Assembly (NCBI GenBank): GCA_032173965.1
Contig: CM063288.1
Coordinates: 14,364,501-14,428,500 of the forward strand
Direction: 5' to 3'
DNA: 64,000 bases
DNA from: Sitta carolinensis
Taxonomy: Eukaryota > Chordata > Aves > Passeriformes > Sittidae
The translations under genes and the position numbers were made by a program. Of the stretch, positions 36,849-49,256 are shown piece after piece. The notes under the pieces were generated by a model that had not been told where the DNA came from, made no database searches, and was given only the letters and a program-made list of their open reading frames with translations. Each line of letters opens with the position of its first letter. The first letter of the stretch is position 1.

Positions 36849-39800
36849 CTAAAGCTCTGGATTTCCTGGTTACTCACAGCTGATGGAATATTTTTGGTCA
36901 TTCACTGCCTGACTGCTGCTTGGCAGGACACCTGCTATGTTGTCCAACATCTTTAATCCCCCAGTCTCAGTGGGTTAGTCATGTTGCTCCTTTAAGACTT
37001 TTGCTCTTAAATGTCTGCAATCCAGGGAGTGGGAAGGGTTAATTTATACACATTAATTCTGCCAAAATAGCAGACTAAAGGTCTCTCTCTGGTATGAAAC
37101 ATCATAATAGCCTGGAGGCTGGAAGGAGCCTATGTTAATTATGCATGAACCCAGCTGTAACTTCTCTGCCCACATCATGAGTCTCCAGACACATCTGGCC
37201 CATGCTGTGCTTCTAAGCACTCCAAAAAATGTGCAGCAGATGTCAAAATGGGCAGAGAAACATGCAGGTCCCAGGGAACACGTGGGTATTGAATGTCCTG
37301 CTCTGCTTGGACCAATTGGACATGCTTCAGGGAGCCCAGGGTCTGCCAGCTGCCTGGATTTGGCTTCCCAGCAGTCTATCAGATGAGAGGACATAGAAGA
37401 GAGGTAGGCCAGCCATGTTGATGGTTAGAATTTAGCCAGGCTCAGAGCATCACCTGTTATATTTGACAAGGACATGAGGCTTGCATAGTCCTTGCCTGTA
37501 TTATGGTTGGCCTGTAAAAAACAGATGACCATGTCTTCCCACTTTTTGTGCTCCAAAAACTGTGCTTGAGAAATTCAGAAATTTCTTGTAAGAATAAAGC
37601 TGGGTCCAAGTTCCATCAGACCCTAAGAAAGGTCAGGGACTTTGAGATATGCCTGCAGACCAGCCGGCCCGTGTTATCCACACATGGGGTGCAGACCAAG
37701 CAGAAAGGATGCTCCTCCCACCTGCACATGCTGTGACTTGTTATGGGATACAGTACTGGGGCATTGTAACGCCTGTGTCCTCTCTGCCTCCTTTTCCCAG
37801 CATCTTACCAGATGGTGAGAGGCACTGAGAAAGGAGGCACTCATAGTGATGGGTTACAGGGGGCCCAAGCCCTGAGCCCTGGTAGGAAGCCCTGGCCGGG
37901 TGCATCAGCCACTTCCCACAGGATTTTGCAAATTAATGCCAGTGTAGCATCTGCTTCCCAGCAGTACCTTTGTGCTGGCACCAGACAGGGCACCCAGGCA
38001 CACAGCTGTAGCTCTACACACTGCATTTATTCCAGGCCAAGTGGCTTTTCACTCCAGTTGCTTCTTCCCATCCTCTAAATTTCCCAGTGCTTCTGTGAGA
38101 AGTGCTGTGAAGTCTAAGCCAGCAATGTGAAGGCTCCAAGCCCCAGATCTGCACAGTCCTCTGGGACCCTTGGTTGGAGCTGAGCTCTCTAACTCAGCTG
38201 TTTCTGCCACTCAGTTTTTGTGTTCATGGCAAAGGCCAGCAGATCAGGCCACTTTCTGACAGGGGAGCCCAGAGAGAGAGAAGCTTTGCCCAGGCTCTGA
38301 AATTTGTGTATGTGAGGTGGGAGCTTGTCCATGAGCAGCTCCAGCAAATTTTAGCTGAGTGAGGAAGAGGAAGAAAGTCATTGACCCATTGCTCTGAACC
38401 ACCTGAAAGTGCAGAGCATTTGGAAGTCATTCATTAAAGGTGGTTCAGGTGACAGAAATGCTCACAAATTTGTACCCACAAACCTTCAATGCTGCTTAGC
38501 ATTGCATCCCCAATCTGAGACACAGGAAGCATTAGGGCACTCATGGAGCAGCTTTCCAGAAATAAACAAAAGCTGCTTTGTCCACATCTCCTCTCCTGTG
38601 TCTCAATCTGCTCTGAGTTACTAGAGCCAAGAAATTAAAATATTCTGGGTCTGACACCTGGGATGAAACTACTGATGTGTCCAGCTCATGGAAAATTGAA
38701 TCAGAAGCTGTAGGGACTCTCAGAGAGCAGGCAGGTTTTCCCTTCCCCTCAGCAAAGTTTCCCCATGATGTCCCCCTAATTTCACTACTTCATTTAAGTC
38801 TGGAGTCCTAACGGGTTGTCCCTTTTTTCTCAATGTGGTAAGCGACCTCAGGCCTAGAAAAAACCACACACAATTTGAATCTCTCAATCTCTTGAGCAGG
38901 AGTTTGTGTTCCCCCACTCCCCTGTACAACTGGGCACCATCACCAGCACTGTCCTTGCCTCCTGGTAGAGAGCGACCTGCTGAGGGTCAGGCACTGGACA
39001 GACAGAAATCCCTACAGACATGACCCTGGTCTCTAAACCACTGTGATGCCTCTGCAGTCCAGATGATGCTGATTGAGCAGTAGTGCCTGGATGCTATGTG
39101 CTTCCTTATGGCCAAGGCACTAATGGTGCTCAGCAAAGGCATGCAGCAATTAATGCATCTTCAGGCATTGTCCCCCCCAATAAATCAATAGCTATTAAGG
39201 ATAATTTATCCCATTTTTAACAGTCACACAGGTTTCCCCACTCTGAGTCCTGATTTTAAATCACCAGTCTGTATTGCAACTTATTCAACTGCAATGCTTT
39301 TCAGATAAGAAAGAATGTGGGTCCTTGGATGACTTTCACAGACACTCTTATCAAGACGTGCTTTACCTGTTGTGTGCATGTCTGCAAAAGTCCATCAAGA
39401 ATCAGGCTTGAAGAGACCAGAGTATCAAAGTCCACACCTCCTGTGCTATGCCATGATTGTGGGAGAGCAGTAAAGTGAAAAAGGTGGTGAGATCAGAGAG
39501 GAGAGCTCTAAGAACAGTCCATCTGCCTCCTCCATCCCTCATGCCAGCACAGGGAGTCTCGACAGGAGGAGATCAGGATTAACGGCACAGCTATAAACAC
39601 GTGGAGTCTCAACTGCTCAGTCACAGACTGTGTGCTCTGTTACAGTAAATCCCACCATGGTGCTGTCCTTGCCTGGCCCTGGAGACAGGCAAACCTGTGG
39701 TCTCCAGTGGATGAACACATTAGAATGGCTGTGAGGTATTACTGCACTATTGTGGAATTGTCAACAGGAGGCAAGTGAATATAGGAATTGCCAAGAATAG

Positions 39801-40012
39801 AAAGAGCAGACTCCTGAGGGATGCTCCCAGAACCACTGAGCAGAACATGGGGCTTCTTTGGACCAGCCCCTGGCAATCCTTTCTAAGTGTCTCAGACATA
39901 TGAATCCCTGTGCACAGGGAAGGAAAACCCACACAGGTAAAATCCACTTGCTCCAAGAAACAAAAATTGAAACAAGAATAAATAGGCTTTGAAATGTCTC
40001 TAGTACCTTTAC

Positions 40013-40168
40013 CTGCAGAGGGTTCTTTGTGCTTATGGCAATGACGTGATACTTGTAGTAACACAGCTCACAGCTCCAGCAGCCTCTCTCGCTAATCCAT
40101 TTGATCAGACATGGCTGGTGCGTGCACTTCACAGATCCATCACATCGACACGGGCTCAGCAACTCCCC
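40013..40168 (-). CDS. MARCHF4: MARCHF4 coding exon 2 (RING-CH finger)
   Basis: This 156-base exon encodes 52 residues in phase 0, from GELLSP to KNPLQ. It holds most of the RING-CH (C4HC3) zinc finger that recruits the E2 enzyme in MARCH-family ubiquitin ligases. Visible ligands, by exon residue, are C7 and C9, H17 and C20 (spacing C-x-C-x7-H-x2-C), then C33 and C36 (CELC), with the conserved Trp of IKW at 24. The first Cys pair (CRIC in the family) belongs to exon 1 and is outside the window. On the minus strand the acceptor reads ctcttccag before GGGGAG and the donor reads CTGCAG before gtaaag, both canonical. The finger is almost identical in MARCHF4, MARCHF9 and MARCHF11, so this exon alone does not choose among them; the tail in exon 4 does. 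An open frame runs past both edges into intron, but those flanks are not MARCH-like. Confidence 0.96.
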
Positions 40169-43164
40169 CTGGAAGAGACAGACAGCATCAGCGAGGCTTC
40201 CCTCCTTCCACAGGCACAGCACAGCACACATGGCACGCCATGGCAGAAGCTCCCTCATTCATGTTTGAACTTCCTTCCTTCTTACCTGGTTTGGCTCAGG
40301 CAATCGTGCTGCTTCCATCCCTTTTTCCTCTAATAATGCTTGGCTGATGTGAGCTGAGACTGTCAGGGATGTAATGGTCTCAAATACTGGGGTCTTACAT
40401 GCCTTGTCACCACTGAAGGAAAAGCTAGATGAGCACAACTCTTACCAGACTCCAGAGGACCCACACTGACCCCAATCACTGGACACATCTCTGTTGGCAA
40501 CCATATGCCAATGGTTCAATGCTCAGGTTTTTGTCTCTCTGCTACCTATTTTAGGAAGTGAAGTTGGTTGGTGGTGTGAGACAGCCTCTGCTGCAGACTG
40601 ATGCCCTTCTCAGACCAGGGTAGCTTCCTCAAGCCCAGGCAGGCAAAAGGTCCTCAAAAATCCTCTCTCACACCATCAACTTTCCTCAGACAGTCATACT
40701 GGTGAGCTACAGGGCTGGCTATTTGCACCCTAGAAGCAAGTGAGATGGAGAGCTAATTGTGTCCTGGCTTGTGACCCAGACAGTTATGAGTGGTGGCCAA
40801 AACACTGAACCTCCTGGGTCCCTCCCTTGTTCCTGGTGTAGCTTTTAACAGTGTATCCACAAGACCCCGTATTATTCTGATCCATCTGTTATCATCCTCT
40901 TCACCATGGGACTAAATTCTTCTCTGCACGCAAGCTCAGGAGCTCTTTACAGTTGCTTTTAGGTTAGGAGAGAGCCACTACATTTTACTCCTCACTGTTT
41001 AGTGTTTAAAAGCCATAGTATAGATTCCAGTAGAGTATTTAGCTGTGCTCCAAGATTAAAAAGCCTTTAAAGGCAGAATATCTATAGGACAGGGAAGGTT
41101 GGATCATACTTTTAACACTGGGGAGAAGATATTTAGTCTTACAGCCCAGATCAGCCTCGTCACTAACCTGATGGAGCACCAGGATAACAGCCCTGGCATT
41201 GGACACTGCTGGATATGGTAAAAGACATCCATTCCAACTGCCTCGGGTTATGAACCAGATCCTGCTCTTGCTAACCCTGGTGGGAAAATGTCTCAGCTTC
41301 TAGGTCACTGAATCAGGTCTCAGGACCTGAAGGAACTGAGGACTGCACTGAGCAAGAGTGATACTTCTTTTACAAAACCTAATGCAGACTGTTAATCGTT
41401 TCATTTGTTTCAGCTAGGTGACCTAAAAATGTCATCTTTCATGAAATTTTAGCAAAACTGTAAATAACTGTTTATGTTACAAACCCAGCCTTGGCTGTAC
41501 TTGTTAGTGGTTTTCATTACACATTGGAGGGGATACAAAGGGAGAGGGGGAGCAAGGAGGGTTGTAGGCTCCATGAACCTTTTCTCCCTGGAAAGGGATG
41601 ACATGACAAACCAGAAGAAGTGAAGCAGGGAAGGATTAGCTGGGAGAAAAGTGCATGTGGGAATGAGCACTGACATTTGGCACTCAAGCTCCCCATGTGA
41701 GGTCCAATTGGAGTGGCTCAGGTTTGGCTGTGCATACTTGGCTGAGACTGGGGTGGGACATCACCAGCGTGACAGGGAGCCCAGAGGAGCAGGTACTGCC
41801 AGACAGGATGCAAAAGGGGTGGGATCAGGACTGGGCACAACTCCACTCACCAAAACTCTTCCACACCAAGAGCCAGCCTGGCACAAGGACCACTGCTCCG
41901 TGCCTCTGGTCTGTCCTTCTCATCTCAGTCCCTGGTGCTTTATTTTCTCAACAGCTTCACTCCTCAGCACACGATTGTGGTCCCAGCTCTAAGTAAGTCA
42001 CACAGAAACTTCCAGATCTGCAGCACCCCAGGCCTTCCACCTCACTGCACCCCAGGGTCTCTTGCAGGTCACTCAAAATGGTGAGTGCTGGACCCAGGCT
42101 TTGTCTAACAAGCAGCTGGAGGCATCTATGATGAGGGATCAGGAATGGAGCAGAATGGAGCAGGAACTAAGAGCAACAACCTCCAGGCAAAGGCAAGAGG
42201 GGAAAAGCTGTAGCTAGAGCCAGGACTAGTGTTGGCTTTTGGGGCTCTGTAATAAATGAGTCTATGAAATCTGAGCCTCTCTCTTCAGAGCCAAGAGATA
42301 TTCATAGAAGTCCTACAGAACCATGGGGACCCAGTCTCCCTCCCTAACTGGGATACTCAAACACATAGTCCTGCCAGCTCCTACAACCTCAGGATTCAGC
42401 TGTGGAGATGAATCCCACAGTAACTTGATTTTAGCAAATCTAGCAAAAACTCAATTTATCACATTTTCTCCAGCCGTCTGAAATATTACATCCTCGTATG
42501 TGGCACAATGCTATTTTTGCATACTGTGAAGCCCAATTCTGTCCACAGCAGGCATTTGTAAAACACTGCCACATGCATACACACACACAGGCACTCCTGT
42601 ACCAGCAGAAAAACAAACACCAGGGCATATTAAAGGAATAAATCCTTTGTACAGCAAGGGAGAAGGAGTCTCATTGCTGGCTGTACAGAGAGCTCAGGAA
42701 CGGACGGACTGTTGGCTGTGATATGCAGGAAGGTTTTGCTATACAGAGTCCTCTGCTGCTAAAAACTACAGGAACACAAAAGCAGACCCAAAGTGAGACA
42801 CAAATCACAACAATTAGAGGTGGAAATTAAATCCCTAACACCCATTTTTGCAGGTTTGTAGAATATGGGTCTGCACAACATATTCTCCAGTGCTCAAACA
42901 GCAGAATTCCCACCAATTCCCTTTGGGGACTGCTCTCCAAAAACCCTTTGAAGGGTCAATTTCCCTACTTCACAACACTTATTTTTGCAGCTTCCCACTG
43001 TAGAGTTATATTCCATCACTAAGATGAGTTTAAGCAGCATTTTCCCTTTGTCAGTAGCTAGTGGAGAAATGCTCCCCAAATTCAAGCTGCCTCCTCAGCT
43101 TGCTCACTACCATCTTGTTCTTCTGGAACACTCAAGAAGTGTGCTTTGGAGTCAGGGCATCTGC

Positions 43165-43267
43165 TTTTTTTTTTTTCCCCTTTGTTTTTTTTTTCTTGTT
43201 TTTTTTTTTTTTTTTCTTGTTTTTTTTTTTTTTTTGTGTGTGTTTTTTGTTTTTGTTTTTGTTTTTG
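43165..43267. repeat. T-rich low-complexity tract
   Basis: About 100 bases of T runs broken by CCCC, CTTG and GTTTTTG units. It precedes TTTTTGCAG, giving a splice-acceptor look on the plus strand, where no gene is known. It lies in intron 1 of MARCHF4. The Phe-rich and Lys-rich open frames across it are artefacts. Confidence 0.95.
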
Positions 43268-46200
43268 CAGTTATCCAAGTCTAAATTAAAAAAAGCAAAC
43301 CCAGAGTTAATGAAAAGGAAGAAAAGGGAAGGGTGCTCTGGCTCAGCCACAACCTTTTCAACATATGTATGAAATACTCTTCCCTCCTTCTGCAAAGAGT
43401 AATATACTAAGCAATGACATATAATATTTTTCCCTATTTCTGACTGTGATGGGAGCTTGTCTCGAGGAGCATCAAGGCCAAGGCCAGGTTGAACTGGCTT
43501 TACCCTGAGGAGGACAATACTGCTGGAGATGCACCAGCAGTGCAGGTCTGCTCCAGCTCTGTCCTTTCTGTCAGGATTCCCAATCTGTGCCCGCTGCAAT
43601 ACATCAAAGTAGTTAATGATTATCTGGCCCCTGCTATTTAAAGCCTACTGGGATGAATGCTGAGAAAGGATGGGGGAAAAAAAAATGATTGCTGGTGCAT
43701 GCTTGTGGTGCTTGGTATATCCAGGGAGAAAATAACCACGTCAGGAGCAGCATCACCCCCGTGGAGTGTTGGTGGCAGCGTTTCGCCTGGCTTTTATCTG
43801 TCATTTATCAGGGCTGGGAGCCCATCACACACTGCTACCACAGCTGCAGCTGCTCACCCACCAGCAGGCAGACATGGGATGTGTCTCCCAGGCCTGTTCT
43901 TTTAACTGTAAATTAAGTACAGCAGATTTTCCCATCCAGTCTCCTTTAAACAGGGCAGGGCTGGGGATGATGGTGTCACTGGGCCAGGATGGGGCTGGTC
44001 TTCTGGGCTGTCCCAGCTGTGCTGACCTATGTCTGGTGCCTGGGCTGCTCCTGAGCACCAGTTCAGCTGGAAAGAGCCATGTTACCAACATCCTCCTACC
44101 ACAACCATTAAAGCAAACATTTTGAAAGCCAGTGCAAACTGTACAGAAAACCAAGACAGCTGATGCTGATCTTAAGACCTGCAGTTTTTTCTTCACCTGT
44201 GCATTTTCCCTGCTTAGGCATGCAAATTAGCACAAGCATCAGTCTCAGAAGCAGTGCCCTGGACCAGAGCAGGTCAGTGAGAAGACACTGAAGTTGTCCC
44301 ATCACAAGGGCTGCCATCTCTCTCTGGGACTGTACATGCAGCTGCTGCTGCTCACAGATCTGCATGCACACATCTGACTGCTAGCATTTATCCAAGTTTG
44401 TCTTGCTAGCAAAAGGAAGCCAGGGTCATTTAATTTCAGGTCTTCAGCTGCGTCTCCTAAACACACTTAAATCTTAGCATTGAGTTTAAATGCAATGGGA
44501 AGTTTTATTATGACAAATAAATGCCAAATGATTTCTATATTAGGAACATAATTACAGACAAATTAAGTCCAATGGCAAAGAGAAGCCATTGTTAAAGAGC
44601 TGGTAAACTTCAATAAACATATACTAATGACCACTCTGTCTTTACACACTCACAAGAGTTGCCCTTCTATTTTTGAACTAAACATGTGTTATTACCAGCA
44701 TCTCAAATGCTTCCCCATGCATGCAAGCACTGTGCCAGCCAGCAACAGGCAACAACGGACATGGAATAGGTATCTATGTGTACGTGTGTGTACATATATG
44801 CATTATATTGCAGGAAATTCTCCAGCACTGGGGAAATGGACACAGAGTGTGGACCCAGAGAGAAGTGGACCTAGGACTCCTGTGGTGTCAGGACAGCAAA
44901 GGACATGGCTATGTATCTCTGGTGAGATGGCATTTCCCCAAACACCTCAGCAGAGCTGGGTGCTGATCCCAATCTCCATCTTGGCAGAAATCTGCTGAGA
45001 CCATACCCCAACTGGGCACCTCCCTAAAATCTGGAGAGCCTATAGGAAAATCTATGCAAGCGATTAGAAAAAGAAATCATCCAGACAGTCATCTCTGTGA
45101 CCAGAACTGGCTCATCCCACAGCTGCCCCACAAGACCTGATATCCCTGTGGCACACAGAGACAGCACTGCCCATGGCAGCCAAGATCTATGTGCCCTGGG
45201 GCACTATGAGTACCCCCATCCCAACTGCAAGAGAAAATGCAGCCCCATAAAGGAGAAAAATCCAGCTCTGGATAATTTTTTCTGTTGCTCATCTGAGATT
45301 TTAAGTCTGTGACTGCCTGGCTGAAGCCTCTGGTGTGTGCTCTTGGCCTGGCAGCTCCCTGGGTCAAGATCATGTCTCTGAAGGGCTCAGCTGTGGTAGA
45401 GCTGTGGGCCCCTCTCCAGGATTCTTCAGTCTCTCGGCAGTACCAAGGAACAGCCACAGCTGGGCATGTCAGACTGGGGGCTCTGAGATGGCTGTGGCAG
45501 GGGCACAGCTCTGATTTTTCATGGATTGCTGCAATTTTCAATGGGTATTACCTGTTCTGGCAGCCCAGTGAATGGGGCACTTATCTTTCACAGGGCAAGG
45601 AGAAATCCATCAACAAGCCTCAGGCATCTCTGCCTACAGGCTGGGTGTGAGCAGACAGGGATCTCAGCTTTAGTGCACCCAGCAAAACCATCACACACCC
45701 CTCTGGGACCATCAGGAGTACTTTGGTGATGCTGGGGTGTCTGGGCACTGGTTGGGAAAGGGATGTGTCTCACAAGCTCCTGAGTTGAAACCTAACATTT
45801 GTTCCACAGTGAGTCTTGTCTGAAAAGCCATCATATCTCCAGAGCTCCCAATGCTCCAAAAACAACACAAATTGCCTTTCCACCCACAGAGGCTGCTGCT
45901 GCGGCACCTGCGAGGAGTGCTGGGGCTGCCACGCTGCTCAAGCTTTTTCTGCACCTCTCTGATGAAAATATGAAAGGTTGCAGCCACAGCTGCAAGGAGG
46001 GCAGGGTGGGACCTGCTTCACATTCTCCTTCTGCTGGAAAACTCATCCCACCACAATCACAAGAGGCATGGCTTCCCAGCTGAGCAGCTGATGCCCACAG
46101 CCTCTGGTTTTACCATGAACCAGGGGATTTTAAGTTTTCTCTGCTCTTTCCAGTCTGCAGTGTTTTGTGCCTGTCACTGCTGAGACAGACAATGACAGAG

Positions 46201-46390
46201 GTGTCAGCTGAGAATTTGGGAGTGGGATGGAGAAGTGGGAAGGGAGACTTTCCATTTTCTGAGCATTATCATTTCCCTTGGGGACTCTTCTGTCACTGCA
46301 GAGCTGAGGGACCATCACCTCATCTGGCTGCTCATCAGGGTAGGAATAAAGCTTGCCCATGTTTTAAGTCAAAACATGTTTGGTTTTTTT

Positions 46391-46391
<1 letters not shown>

Positions 46392-46431
<40 letters not shown>
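46392..46431. repeat. Poly-T run, 40 bases
   Basis: The longest homopolymer in the window, in intron 1, preceded by GGTTTTTTTG and followed by GGTTGAAG. On the minus strand it is A40. No element body is recognisable beside it, so it may be an expanded tract or an assembly-length artefact. Confidence 0.95.
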
Positions 46432-46432
<1 letters not shown>

Positions 46433-49206
46433 GTTGAAGTAGATGACTCAAGAGTCTCAGCTGTGCTGGAGGCAGACAGTGGGTCAAATCCCTGTATCCT
46501 CATGCCTAGCAACAGTGCAGGGATGCGGGGGAGAGGCATCTGACCGGTCCCTTTTAAAGGCTGTTCAGCACAGAACAGGAATGTCCCAAGCTGCACCATT
46601 GCACTGGCTGCCCACTTTACCAAACTGCCCTGCTCCTACTCTGCCACCTTTAAGCAGGATGTTCCAAAGCAAGACCCCCCATGGCACTGCCCACGTGCCT
46701 CCAGGGGATCCCTACTGCTTATTGACAGGGATGGGTACCACACCAGAGATGCCTGAGAGCAACCTCCATACTACAGCTTCCCACAGGGCAAGCAACAGCG
46801 CCACAGACTCAGCCAAGCAGGAGCAGGGATGGGTTTCCTCTGCACACAGATCATCTCTGTGAATGATCTCCAAGGAGCAGGACAGAGGATGCCTTCTTTT
46901 CCTCCCTTAACTGCTAAAACCTTAAAGAGTTCTGCAGGGCAGGAAGGTGGAAGAGAGAAATGAAGACAAGGAATAAAATCTCATGAAGAAAAGGAAGAAA
47001 GGAGGAAGATGCTTGAGAAGTCCTGGGTGCAGAAAGCCCAGCACATTAAAGAGGTGGCTCTGGCTCCCTCAGACAGGAGCCCTTGCTGTGGTGACTCATC
47101 CTGGGAGCAGTCGGGAGTGGTGCCTCTGCCCTCGCTCCTTCACTGATTTGCAGGGGAAGGTGATTGAACACAGCTCCACTGAGCTTAATGTGAACTGTCA
47201 GGGAGCTTGGGCACATTTGCCTTGGTAACAGAAGAGAACACAGGAAAGTTGCAGAGTTTAATATAAAATATTTGGACATGACCCAATCCCTCTTCACTAT
47301 AAAAAAAGGAAAAAAGGACTTAATCTAGGCTAGGGCTGTTTTTGTATTTATAGGACTTGTTCATGTGTTTGCCCAAAACCTGGTACTATCCAACAGCTCT
47401 GGCTGCTTCTTTGCCACCACTGGTAAAGGCCAAAGGGAGCTGGGTGTCTCATGGCTTAACATCAATTTCCTTCAAAAGAGCAGAAAAAATGCATTTTTGT
47501 GAGAAACAGAGAATCACAGGGCATTTTATGTGCAATGAGCTATGGAGTACTTTAACACCTGGTTTCAGGCCAGTGAAAGGTGAAGGGCAGAGAACCATTC
47601 GATTTAAGGCCCACTTGGCCAGGGAAGAGATACAGCATGGAAGAGGATGCTGGGGATTGTTTCTCACCTGAGTCAATCACTGCAGACAGAGTGAGAGGGA
47701 AGGACAGTCCCTAAGGGCACCCTTAACTGAGAGGAATGATGCTGAACTCCATCTCCCTACATGGGTCTTGCCAACAGACAGGACCATTCAGAGGAGATTC
47801 CTCTGAACAGACCCATCAGTTTTCCTCAGAGCAAATAAGCAAAGGAGAGCAAATTAGAACAAGTCAGTCCTCAGAGCAAATCAGTTCCTCAGGAAACACA
47901 GGGACCTGCAAACACTCCTGCCATGTTGTTGTTGCCACCAGCAAACCCATGACAAAGAAGCTGAGACTGGTCCTGAAAAACTGTTCCACTAGAACAAAGT
48001 CGAACCTTACCTGAAATACGGAATAAGGAATCAGGAATAAATTATCAATAGCCCAAGGAGCAGAGAGGTTACAATATATGGTATTTATTTGCTTTTGTCT
48101 TTACAGAAGGATTTTCACAAGAAAAATTATTTGACTTATGTGTTCTACAGCCCACTTCATCCTAATGCCATTGAACATATTTTTGATTAGCTTAATTTAG
48201 TAATTCTTACTAAATTTTGCTTGGTTGCAAGGAATCAAAAGGCAAGTGTCTCAAATATCACCTGCTGTGCCTCATCAGGTGTGATAAACACCGATTAAGT
48301 GAAGAGCCTTCAGTGCATAGAAATCACAGTGCTGCACATGTCAAATCAAGATACCTGAACACCCCTGACCACTTGGGTGTTGCAGCAAGTTCAGCTCCAC
48401 ACCTGTCCTGAATACAGAGTGGAGCCATTTCAGCATCCCAGAGAAGAAATGCTGTAGTCTGCAACTCCTGGGCTTCCAACCCAAGTACTGAGGGCTTTAA
48501 GCTTCTGGAGATTTACTGTAGACCCCAACCCTTTCATGAGCTAGGAACACTCTGGTTACTTCTGAAAAAGAAATCCACTGTTGTTTCACCCTGGCTCTTC
48601 TTAATTAAATTCAAAGTACTTCAGACAATACTTTATTCTTTATTCTGTGTGAAATACAAGCGTGAACTTGATTTTGCTCCCTAGGATGCAATGCTGGGAT
48701 AAATCTGATGTGACACCATGAAGTCAAACAACTCTTCAGCACAAATCAAGTACCCTTAAGTTATGGCTTCTTGTAATACATCTTCAACCAATTAAAGAGG
48801 TTTTCCTTTTGCTTTTTCTTTTTTGTACAAATGGCTTTTTCACTAGAGAAAGGCTCATCTAAATAAAATTTTTCTAAATAGACTTCTTTTTTTCATGGAA
48901 AAAAAAGATAGCAATTATTCCTTATTATCTCTAAGTTCAAAGTATAAAGTTAATGCTTTCAGAATGCAAGTACTGTACAATACAATTCTTATCTGAGATG
49001 TGCTCATAATTCAGCAAATGGAACTTTGCAGCTACTTCCCTGGGAAGCTGTTCATAAAGATATTCAGCTAATGGCCATTTCAGGAAACATTATGCCATCA
49101 GCTTCTGAGGAGCAGCCATGGAAAATACACAGAAATGAATGCTGGTTTGGCTCTCCAGACAATAGACCCCACTTTTAAAGACAGTGAAACAAACAGACCA
49201 ATAGGC

Positions 49207-49256
49207 TTTTTGTCTTTTTTTCTTTTTTTTTTTTTTTTCCTTTTTTCTTTTCTTTC
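49207..49256. repeat. T/C-rich tract
   Basis: Pyrimidine tract ending TTTCTTTCTCAG in intron 1. It looks like a strong plus-strand splice acceptor, but the downstream frame is not recognisable and the host gene is on the other strand. Confidence 0.9.

Larger units (their letters stand above)
31110..40012 (-). other. MARCHF4: MARCHF4 intron 2 (8.9 kb)
   Basis: Non-coding sequence between exons 2 and 3. The only striking feature is the ATGG tetranucleotide array at 36.69-36.85 kb. A 19-base A run lies at 33976-33994. No other gene, RNA gene or clear transposon was recognised. Confidence 0.9.

Noticed and set aside
36554..36956. Open frames of repeating DGWM or HPSI, or a CRISPR-like array
   Set aside because: They are translations of the ATGG microsatellite. 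There are no spacers, so it is not a CRISPR array.
39761..40258. A 165-codon minus-strand frame read as one complete protein
   Set aside because: Only 40013-40168 is MARCH-like; both flanks begin at exact splice signals and are intron read-through. The apparent start Met is not the gene's start.
43132..43599. A 155-codon minus-strand frame with a Lys-rich C-terminus
   Set aside because: The Lys-rich part is the T-rich low-complexity tract read on the minus strand; the rest has no family resemblance.
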